Shown one piece after another: positions 1-5,348 of a DNA stretch of 36,696 nt. The position numbers were made by a program, and so were the translations under genes. Numbering within the stretch: the first letter of the stretch is position 1; each line of letters opens with the position of its first letter. The stretch spans positions 1 through 36,696 of the forward strand of contig CANCXM010000030.1 of the NCBI GenBank assembly GCA_947381945.1, in the 5' to 3' direction. Below the pieces are notes generated by a model that was given only the letters and a program-made list of their open reading frames with translations, searched no databases and had not been told where the DNA came from. Source of the DNA: an uncultured Muribaculaceae bacterium (lineage in GTDB: Bacteria; Bacteroidota; Bacteroidia; Bacteroidales; Muribaculaceae).

Positions 1-55
1 ATTTAAGGTTAAAAAACAGCAGGGCTGTCGCGATGACAGCCCTGCTGTTTGTTTT
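1..55 (+). ncRNA. 3' part of small-RNA-like element, copy A (cut by window edge)
   Basis: The window opens with ATTTAAGGTTAA, the same block that lies before the terminator hairpin in copy C (27876-27944, minus strand). It is followed by a perfect 16-bp stem (14-29 with 35-50), a GCGAT loop and a T-rich tail, so this end also works as an intrinsic terminator. The promoter and 5' block would lie left of the window and cannot be seen. The assignment to the family rests on the 12-base block and on the stem closing as GTC/GAC around a GNRA-like loop. The alternative is an ordinary terminator of an upstream gene. Confidence 0.5.
14..54 (+). terminator. Strong intrinsic terminator
   Basis: Perfect inverted repeat, arms 14-29 and 35-50, GC-rich inside and flanked by A-run and T-run. 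It could terminate transcription in both directions. Confidence 0.8.
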
Positions 56-226
56 ACAGACATTCAGCATGTCATTACTCTCAAACAATTAATTTACGTT
101 AATGCAACGAACCCCCAATCCGACAATTGCGTTTGACAGATGAACCGACACACATCCAGCCCGATGGTGCTACGCTGTGTCTACCTTCAAGCTATTTATT
201 AATGATAATTTAAAACAACTTTTATT

Positions 227-400
227 ATGGAAATTTTCAGCCGTCACGAACACGAGAAAGACTCTTCATGTCGTCGCCACCACCTTCTTCACTGCATTCT
301 CCATGCGACCTTGCAGGTAGCCACTCTCGCAGCCGCACTGATCACACTAAACGAAGTCGACAAACTCCGCAAGGACGTGAAACTGATACGTCGCAAATAG
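227..400 (+). CDS. Small His-rich putative membrane protein, 57 aa
   Basis: ATG at 227 opens a 57-codon frame ending in TAG at 398-400. The N-terminus (residues ~6-23) is rich in His, Arg and Cys (RHEHEK, CRRHHLLHC). A hydrophobic stretch follows at ~24-42 (ATLQVATLAAALITL), and the C-terminus is basic (KLRKDVKLIRRK), which fits a single-pass or amphipathic small protein. A terminator hairpin follows 43 bases downstream. I recognise no family with certainty and saw no clean TAnnTTTG promoter upstream. Metal binding by the His/Cys cluster is only a guess, although a zinc transporter gene lies 290 bp downstream. It could also be chance coding. Confidence 0.45.
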   Translation: MEIFSRHEHEKDSSCRRHHLLHCILHATLQVATLAAALITLNEVDKLRKDVKLIRRK

Positions 401-442
401 CAGCCATGCATCAGATTCCACCACGACCAACAGAATAAAAAT

Positions 443-482
443 AAAAAGCCATCCCGAAGTAGACTTTCCGGAATGGCTTTTT
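443..482. terminator. Bidirectional terminator hairpin
   Basis: Arms AAAAAGCCAT (443-452) and ATGGCTTTTT (473-482) extend inward through CCG/CGG, with A-run and T-run at the ends. It lies between the 57-aa gene (plus strand) and the tRNA (minus strand), so it can serve both. Confidence 0.8.
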
Positions 483-494
483 CCTTAACCTTTG

Positions 495-568
495 TGACTC
501 CTACAGGATTCAAACCTGTAACCTTCTGATCCGTAGTCAGATGCTCTATTCAGTTGAGCTAAGGAGCC
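495..568 (-). tRNA. tRNA-Arg (anticodon ACG)
   Basis: Read on the minus strand, the acceptor stem GGCTCCT pairs with AGGAGTC (one G-U). The anticodon stem TCTGA/TCAGA encloses the 7-base loop CTACGGA, giving anticodon ACG (arginine, normally read as ICG). The T-loop has GGTTTGAATCC. CCA is not encoded; the discriminator base is A, followed by CAA. The 74-nt length is normal. It has its own strong promoter at 581-612. Confidence 0.95.
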
Positions 569-580
569 GTTTTGTGAGTG

Positions 581-612
581 CAAAATTACAGCATTATTCT
601 GATTCCACCAAA
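581..612 (-). promoter_or_regulatory. Promoter of tRNA-Arg
   Basis: On the minus strand: TTTG (612-609), 20-nt spacer, TAATTTTG (588-581). This is a full match to the Bacteroidetes primary sigma consensus, with the tRNA 5' end 13 bases downstream. Confidence 0.8.
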
Positions 613-687
613 TTTTTCAGCGACTTTTTTCATCACAAAACACAATTTTTATAAAATTGACACCGTATATTTTATAAAACATTCCGT

Positions 688-1491
688 ATGCCCGAACTAT
701 CAACCATACTTATCGCCCTGGGACTCACCATTGTAGCCGGATTGTCGACCGGAATAGGCGCACTCATATCTTTTTTCACAAAAAGCACCGACACGCGTAT
801 GCTTGCCGTATCGCTCGGCCTGTCGGCAGGGGTGATGGTCTACATTTCCTTCATGGAACTCATGCCGGAAGCGGTCGAAGGACTTGAGACAATATATTCG
901 TCGCGCATGGCAGAACTCTTCATGCTCCTTGCCTTCTTCGGCGGCATAGCCCTTATAGCCCTCATCGACTATCTTGTCCCCGAGGATGAGAACCCTCACG
1001 AACCCCACACCCTCTCCGAACTTCAATCCGGCACCTCACACCATCAGCTCAAACGCACCGGCACCATGCTCGCTGTCGCCATCGGCATCCACAACTTCCC
1101 GGAAGGTATGGCCACATTCATCTCATGTCTCGACGGGCTCCAAGTGGCACTCCCCATCATGATTGCCATAGCCATCCACAATATACCGGAAGGAATAGCC
1201 GTCTCTGTCCCCATCTACCACTCGACCGGCAACCGCAAGAAAGCCTTGCGACTTTCGTTGCTCTCCGGGCTCGCCGAACCGGCGGGAGCACTCATCGGCA
1301 TGGCCTTCCTTCTCCCCTTCTGGTCTCCGGTGGTCAATGCCATCTGCCTTGCATCGGTCGCAGGCATAATGGTCTACATTGCTTTCGACGAACTCCTCCC
1401 CGGAGCTGAAAGTTTCGGCCACCACCATCTCTCACTCATAGGAGTGATAACAGGCATGGCCCTTATGGCGCTCACCCTTCTTATCCTTTGA
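688..1491 (+). CDS. zupT: ZIP-family zinc transporter ZupT
   Basis: 267-aa inner membrane protein with about eight hydrophobic segments. Two diagnostic ZIP metal-site motifs are visible: HNFPEGMATF (~residue 134) in TM4 and HNIPEGIAVSVPIY (~163) in TM5. Their His and Glu residues form the metal pathway in this family. The loop between TM3 and TM4 carries a His-containing stretch (ENPHEPH, GTSHHQ). Length is normal for the GufA/ZupT branch. The role is import of Zn2+ and perhaps other divalent metals. The ATG at 688 starts directly on the first membrane helix. The 3' end overlaps the convergent HAD gene by 11 bp. No clean promoter was recognised. Confidence 0.93.
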   Translation: MPELSTILIALGLTIVAGLSTGIGALISFFTKSTDTRMLAVSLGLSAGVMVYISFMELMPEAVEGLETIYSSRMAELFMLLAFFGGIALIALIDYLVPEDENPHEPHTLSELQSGTSHHQLKRTGTMLAVAIGIHNFPEGMATFISCLDGLQVALPIMIAIAIHNIPEGIAVSVPIYHSTGNRKKALRLSLLSGLAEPAGALIGMAFLLPFWSPVVNAICLASVAGIMVYIAFDELLPGAESFGHHHLSLIGVITGMALMALTLLIL

Positions 1492-2332
1492 TTGCCTGCT
1501 CATACATGTCGCGTGCGACCGACGATGCTCCGTTCGGCCCTATGACCCTGTCGGCCCGCTCCATCACCTCCGGCATGGCATTGGCAACAGCGACGGCCTC
1601 GTCTGCGATCTCAAACATCGGAATGTCGTTCAGATTATCGCCGTAGACAGTGATGCGCTCTGCTCCTATCCTGTCGGCAAGCCAGCGTATGGCCTTTGCC
1701 TTGCTGACTCCGGCACCGAAAATTTCCAGATTTGCTATATCCTTATTAAATATATCACGGTAACACGACACTGACAGTCCTCTTATACCACGGAGCCTTT
1801 CGGCCACTGCCTCTATTTTCCGAGCATCGCCCATCGCAAAGGCAAGAATCATGCCCGGCTGCGGCTTTGTGAATGCAGCGCTATCGCCCAAAACAAAACG
1901 TTTACCCTTCAGATGACGGCGCTCTTCGTAAAACTCCGTCTCCTGACGGTTCATCTCCACAGGGTGGTAGACCGTCAGCTTTTCCTCCCCATCCAATACA
2001 TATATAAAAGGATGCACTCCGCTTTCAGCAAAAGCGGCAAGCAGCTCGCGAGCAACATCCTCGTCGAAGAGGACAGGATTTATATAGCGGCCCGTGTTCC
2101 GGTCCCAGAGAGCAGCTCCGGTCATCACGATGGCCGGAATGTCGGTATAAGTATTTTCAAGCAGCACATCCACAGTCGCAGGGGTGCGGGCGGTGGCGAC
2201 CGTCACGGGGAAGCCACGCTTCGACAAGTCGGTGATGAGTTCCGCGCTCTCGTCGCTTACAAGACTATCGGGACCGAGCAGAGTCCCGTCCATGTCACTT
2301 ACAAAAAGATGTTTTTTAAGTAAAGATGTCAT
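1481..2332 (-). CDS. Cof-type HAD-IIB family phosphatase
   Basis: 283-aa cytosolic hydrolase of the Cof/HAD-IIB branch, whose known members dephosphorylate sugar phosphates and similar small metabolites. Motif I is DMDGTLL near residue 14 (nucleophile Asp). Motif II has VATARTPAT (~48). Motif III/IV is seen as K(AKAIRWL) and YGDNLNDIPMFEIA (~231), the GDxxND metal site. The ATG at 2332 (MTSLLKKHLF) was chosen; a TTG three codons upstream is less likely. The promoter lies at 2403-2436. The substrate cannot be told from the sequence. Confidence 0.9.
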   Translation of the reverse strand: MTSLLKKHLFVSDMDGTLLGPDSLVSDESAELITDLSKRGFPVTVATARTPATVDVLLENTYTDIPAIVMTGAALWDRNTGRYINPVLFDEDVARELLAAFAESGVHPFIYVLDGEEKLTVYHPVEMNRQETEFYEERRHLKGKRFVLGDSAAFTKPQPGMILAFAMGDARKIEAVAERLRGIRGLSVSCYRDIFNKDIANLEIFGAGVSKAKAIRWLADRIGAERITVYGDNLNDIPMFEIADEAVAVANAMPEVMERADRVIGPNGASSVARDMYEQAIKG

Positions 2333-2567
2333 AAAAAGCAAAAACCAATCTGAATAATCATAATTTCACCCGGCAGGATTTCATAACCGGTATTGCCGCC
2401 AACAAAGTTACGACATTCTATTAAAAACACATCAAAAAGGTCTTTTTCATCTTCAACAGTGTTAAACATGACCGAATCACAGATAAAATTTCGGACTTTT
2501 CATACATTTTGTCTAAAAAATAGTTAAAATGGGGGGGGGTAATATTTAAGATTCGAAAAATTATGCG
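2333..2567. other. Intergenic region with G9 tract
   Basis: Between the divergent HAD gene and the small-RNA element there is no convincing ORF. It contains the HAD promoter and a run of nine G (2531-2539), placed just upstream of the weak -33 element of small-RNA copy B. Confidence 0.6.
2403..2436 (-). promoter_or_regulatory. Probable promoter of the HAD phosphatase gene
   Basis: Minus strand TAACTTTG (2410-2403) matches TAnnTTTG. A TTTG at 2436-2433 gives a 22-nt spacer, slightly long. The ATG at 2332 is ~65 nt beyond the likely start site. Confidence 0.55.
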
Positions 2568-2575
2568 TACATTTG
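2545..2575 (+). promoter_or_regulatory. Promoter of small-RNA copy B
   Basis: TACATTTG at 2568-2575 fully matches the -7 consensus. TTTA at 2545-2548 (19-nt spacer) is a weak -33 box. The G9 tract ends 5 bases before it. Confidence 0.65.
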
Positions 2576-2579
2576 CATG

Positions 2580-2655
2580 TGTGTTTTTCATAGTATTAGA
2601 TTAAGATAAAGGTTTAAAAAGGAAAGAGGATGTCGGGAGACATCTTCTTTTTTAT
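2580..2655 (+). ncRNA. Small-RNA-like element, copy B
   Basis: A compact transcription unit with its own promoter (2568-2575). It has the conserved 5' block TGTGTTTTTCATAG followed by TATTAGATT, an AAAGGTTTAA segment, and a 12-bp terminator stem (2623-2634 with 2639-2650) capped by GGGA and followed by a T-run. Copy C (27876-27944, minus) shares the promoter-proximal block almost base for base and the same terminator architecture. There is no conserved ORF, so RNA rather than peptide is favoured. I do not recognise an established RNA family name. It could also be a leader for pyrE, but the terminator and the separate pyrE promoter argue against that. Confidence 0.6.
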
Positions 2656-2740
2656 TTATACCTTCCGTCAGGGTTCCTGTGTGGAGAAGACGCGGAAGCG
2701 TCCCAAAATGTCATTTTTTAAGAAACGTAAACTAAAAAAA

Positions 2741-2772
2741 GTTGCATTTCGGCCACGGAAATTCTAATTTTG
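2741..2772 (+). promoter_or_regulatory. pyrE promoter
   Basis: GTTG (2741-2744), 20-nt spacer, TAATTTTG (2765-2772). The ATG of pyrE lies about 45 nt beyond the predicted start site. This rules out the in-frame TTG at 2770 as the start codon, because it lies inside the -7 box. Confidence 0.75.
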
Positions 2773-2823
2773 CACCCGAATACTCAACAATTCATTTCAT
2801 CTATTTCCAGCACAGATAACAAA

Positions 2824-3477
2824 ATGAAAAATCTTGACCTTATCCTTGCAGAAAAGTTACTGAAAATCAGTGCTATCAAACTTCAACCTGAGAACCCTTT
2901 CACATGGGCATCAGGCTGGAACTCCCCCATCTACACGGACAACCGCAAGACACTGTCGTATCCCGATGTCCGTAGTTTCATCAAGGTCGAGCTCACCCGC
3001 ATCATCCTCGAGAATTTCGGCGACGTCGACGCTATCGCAGGCGTAGCGACAGGTGCCATCGCCCAGGGCGCCCTTGTTTCCGACACTCTCGGCATCCCAT
3101 ACGTCTATGTCCGCTCAACCCCCAAGGACCACGGACTTGAAAACCTCATCGAAGGTGACCTCCGTCCCGGCCAGAAAGTGGTTGTCGTTGAAGACCTCGT
3201 CTCTACCGGCGGCAGCAGCCTCAAGGCTGTCGAAGCTATCCGCAACGCCGGATGCGAAGTCATCGGCATGGTAGCCATCTTCAGCTACGAATTCCCAGTC
3301 GCCGTCAAACGCTTCAAGGACGCAAACGTCCAGCTCATCACCCTCTCCAACTATTCAGCCCTCATCACTGCAGCACTTGAGACCGGCTTCATCCGTGAGA
3401 GCGATGTAGCTACCCTTAAGGAATGGCGCAAAGACCCCTCGCTCTGGACTCCCTCAACCTCCGAGTCTGACGAATAA
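2824..3477 (+). CDS. pyrE: Orotate phosphoribosyltransferase
   Basis: 217-aa enzyme of de novo pyrimidine synthesis, converting orotate and PRPP to orotidine 5'-monophosphate plus pyrophosphate. The PRPP-binding motif VVVVEDLVSTGGS is at residues ~119-131. The N-terminal substrate loop is seen as FTWASGWNSPIYTDNRK (~27-42). The catalytic loop RSTPKDHGLEN (~97-107) carries the Lys and His typical of PyrE. The ATG at 2824 was chosen because the frame upstream runs into the promoter's -7 box. A strong terminator follows at 3535. Pairing with the next SRPBCC gene appears common in this group, from memory. Confidence 0.95.
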   Translation: MKNLDLILAEKLLKISAIKLQPENPFTWASGWNSPIYTDNRKTLSYPDVRSFIKVELTRIILENFGDVDAIAGVATGAIAQGALVSDTLGIPYVYVRSTPKDHGLENLIEGDLRPGQKVVVVEDLVSTGGSSLKAVEAIRNAGCEVIGMVAIFSYEFPVAVKRFKDANVQLITLSNYSALITAALETGFIRESDVATLKEWRKDPSLWTPSTSESDE

Positions 3478-3534
3478 GCTCCCCGTTACCTACGGGCAAC
3501 TTAAAAACTGACAATTTAAAACCGACAATTCCAT

Positions 3535-3583
3535 AAAGCCACCTGTCCGCACCCCGAATTCAGGAACGGACCGGTGGCTTTTA
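3535..3583 (+). terminator. Terminator after pyrE
   Basis: Arms AAAGCCACC-t-GTCCG (3535-3549) and CGGAC-c-GGTGGCTTT (3567-3581), 17-nt loop, T-run. It lies 58 bp past the pyrE stop and 28 bp before the next ATG, so expression of the next two genes may depend on read-through or on an unseen promoter. Confidence 0.75.
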
Positions 3584-3610
3584 CTGACAAAACCTAAATA
3601 ATATATCATA

Positions 3611-4030
3611 ATGGCAACTTACAGCGGTAAACCCGTCACACTCCCCCGTCCGATAGCGACGGTATATGAAAAAGTAGCTGACCTCAGCCAGTACAAAGAC
3701 CTCGTTGACCAGCTTCCCGAAGAGCAACGCGAACGACTCAACGGTGTGGAATTCGAAGGCGAATCCATCAGCATGGATGCTCCCGCCATCGGTAAGCTCG
3801 TGTTCAAGATTTCAGAGCGCATCCCGACAAGCCGTGTAAGCTTCTCGGCCGAAGGCTGCCCCGTGCCCCTCACACTCTCTGTCAACCTTAAGGAAGCCGG
3901 CGAGGAGTCCACAACCATCACCCCTGCCATCAAGATTGACATCCCCCCGATGCTCCGACCGTTCATAGGCAACAAGATTCAGGAAGCAGCCGATAAGTTC
4001 GGCGAAGTTTTCACTTCAATCTTCAAATAA
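3611..4030 (+). CDS. SRPBCC (START-like) family protein
   Basis: 139-aa soluble protein. It has the helix-grip pattern of the polyketide cyclase/SRPBCC superfamily: an N-terminal strand with PRPIATVYEKVADLSQY (a typical 'vw..laDp..y' helix), a run of beta strands (KLVFKISERIPTSRVSFSAEG, split here by loops) and a long C-terminal amphipathic helix (NKIQEAADKFGEVFTSIFK). These proteins bind hydrophobic ligands or act as chaperone-like partners; the ligand here is unknown. No catalytic residues are recognisable. It lies 4 bp upstream of the lipoprotein gene, indicating translational coupling. Confidence 0.75.
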   Translation: MATYSGKPVTLPRPIATVYEKVADLSQYKDLVDQLPEEQRERLNGVEFEGESISMDAPAIGKLVFKISERIPTSRVSFSAEGCPVPLTLSVNLKEAGEESTTITPAIKIDIPPMLRPFIGNKIQEAADKFGEVFTSIFK

Positions 4031-4034
4031 GACC

Positions 4035-4547
4035 ATGAGCATCAGATCTCTCCTTTCGCGTTTACTGATACCTTTGCTCCCGGCCATGCTGCTCGGAGCC
4101 TGCGAGTCGGTGGACGACGACCGCATCCCGTATGCCGACGTCCACCTGACATTCCATACCGTGGGCGATTGGAACATCTATGGCGTGCAGGGCGACGCGG
4201 CATCGTATCGGACCTACATATTCAACTCCAAGGAGCGCGTCCCGTCCAACTTCCCCTACACAACACTTGACCGTACAGGCTACGGCGGTCTGTTGCTTGT
4301 CACCGATATCCTCGGCGATCTCCACGCCTACGATCTCGCCTGCCCTTACGAATGCCGGCCCAACGTGCGTGTAAGTGTCCCCGCCGACGAGCTTTTCGCC
4401 CGCTGCCCCTCGTGCGGTAGCACTTTCGACATTTTCCAGAACCGTGGAAACCCCATGACCGGCCCTGCGCAGGAGCGCGGATATGCGTTGCGGCGCTACT
4501 CGGTGGTCTCCGGCGGCGCAACCGAATACCGCGTCATCACCAGATAA
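4035..4547 (+). CDS. Rieske-like lipoprotein with Cys in place of ligand His
   Basis: 170-aa predicted lipoprotein. The signal peptide ends in the lipobox LGAC (Cys23). The mature part shows the Rieske layout: a first Cys loop (ACPYEC, Cys103 and Cys107), a second loop (CPSCGSTFD, Cys124 and Cys127) and the following NPMTGPA..RGYALRRYSV typical of the end of a Rieske domain. A true [2Fe-2S] Rieske centre uses CxH and CxxH; here the His positions are Tyr and Cys. Four Cys remain, so an all-Cys Fe-S or Zn site is possible, or the site may be structural only. It shares an operon with the SRPBCC gene. Confidence is high for the lipoprotein and moderate for the fold. Confidence 0.75.
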   Translation: MSIRSLLSRLLIPLLPAMLLGACESVDDDRIPYADVHLTFHTVGDWNIYGVQGDAASYRTYIFNSKERVPSNFPYTTLDRTGYGGLLLVTDILGDLHAYDLACPYECRPNVRVSVPADELFARCPSCGSTFDIFQNRGNPMTGPAQERGYALRRYSVVSGGATEYRVITR

Positions 4548-4567
4548 TCCCTACCATGTGTTAGTTG

Positions 4568-4714
4568 GAAGGGTACATAAGGACATAAGGTCAGAAGGAA
4601 CATAAGTTTTTTCAGTCAACCGGATAGTTAATAAACTCTTTTATAGTTAATAAAACGTCCAGATAGTTGAAAAAACTTATGTTCCTTCTGAACTTATGTC
4701 CTTATGTGCCCTTC
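4568..4714. repeat. Long palindromic hairpin element E1
   Basis: Inverted repeat with 46-nt arms (4568-4613 and 4669-4714) matching at 44 of 46 positions and a 55-nt loop. Each arm is built from octamer-like units (ACATAAGG, ACATAAGG, TCAGAAGG, AACATAAG), with a T/A run at the loop side. It lies between the convergent lipoprotein and NUDIX genes, so it can terminate both. Its arm sequence is 43/46 identical to that of E2 (30965-31098). No target-site duplication is visible. Confidence 0.85.
4624..4675. repeat. Three direct repeats in the loop of E1
   Basis: ATAGTTAATAAA begins at 4624 and again at 4643, and ATAGTTGAAAAA at 4663, with 19-20 bp spacing. The third copy runs into the 3' arm. E2 lacks these repeats, so loops differ while arms are conserved. 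Confidence 0.6.
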
Positions 4715-4754
4715 TCAGGCTGAATTCAGGCAATATATTATCCTGGAAGGGTAT

Positions 4755-5327
4755 TTAGTGGCGGATTTTTCCGGTGAGGGCGAAGTATTTCCACAGGGGG
4801 GCGGCCATCAGGGCCTGCTTCATGCGGTCGTTTATGAGGAGATCCAACACCTCATCTTCCGAGAGAATCTCAACCTTTATATCCTCGGTCTCATCGAGAT
4901 GCTGCTCTGTCATGGGGACCACACCACGGGCAATGTAGCTGTAGCTGAGATTGTTCTGACTGCTCGGATTGGCCGAAAGGACCATATTCAGTTCCCATTC
5001 GCCACCTCCGAAGCCGGTCTCTTCAAGAAGTTCGCGTTTGGCAGCCTCAAGCGGCTCCTCACCCTCTTCGGCAACGCCTGCACACAATTCCGTGCCTACA
5101 ATGCCAAGACCGTGGCGATACTGCTTCACCATCACGAACTTACCTTCCGGCGTGAGGGCTATGACATTGATCCAGGTCGGATATTCAAGCACATAGTATT
5201 CATTATGGATTGTGCCGTTGGGCAGACGGACCACGTCCTTACGGGCGGTCAGCCACGGACGGCGGTAGAGATACTCACTGCTGAGTGTCTCCCATTTCAT
5301 CTTGTCGTCTTCGTTTTCAGGACTCAT
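4755..5327 (-). CDS. NUDIX hydrolase, ADP-ribose pyrophosphatase-like
   Basis: 190-aa protein with a complete Nudix box at residues ~84-106: G-x5-E-x7-REL-x-EE-x-GF, which binds the catalytic Mg2+. The N-terminal strands (YRRPWLTARKDVVRLPNG, EYYVLEYPTWINVIALT) resemble the ADP-ribose/NDP-sugar pyrophosphatase subgroup, which cleaves nucleoside diphosphate sugars to NMP and sugar phosphate. The ATG at 5327 is used; Met10 is an alternative. It lies 21 bp downstream of recQ in a three-gene leftward run and ends before hairpin E1. Confidence 0.88.
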   Translation of the reverse strand: MSPENEDDKMKWETLSSEYLYRRPWLTARKDVVRLPNGTIHNEYYVLEYPTWINVIALTPEGKFVMVKQYRHGLGIVGTELCAGVAEEGEEPLEAAKRELLEETGFGGGEWELNMVLSANPSSQNNLSYSYIARGVVPMTEQHLDETEDIKVEILSEDEVLDLLINDRMKQALMAAPLWKYFALTGKIRH

Positions 5328-5348
5328 AGTCTTTATGGTTTTTCGCTG

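Noticed and set aside
2770..2823. TTG start giving pyrE an 18-residue extension
   Set aside because: The TTG lies within the -7 promoter box, and PyrE proteins normally begin near the MKNLDLILAEKLL helix.
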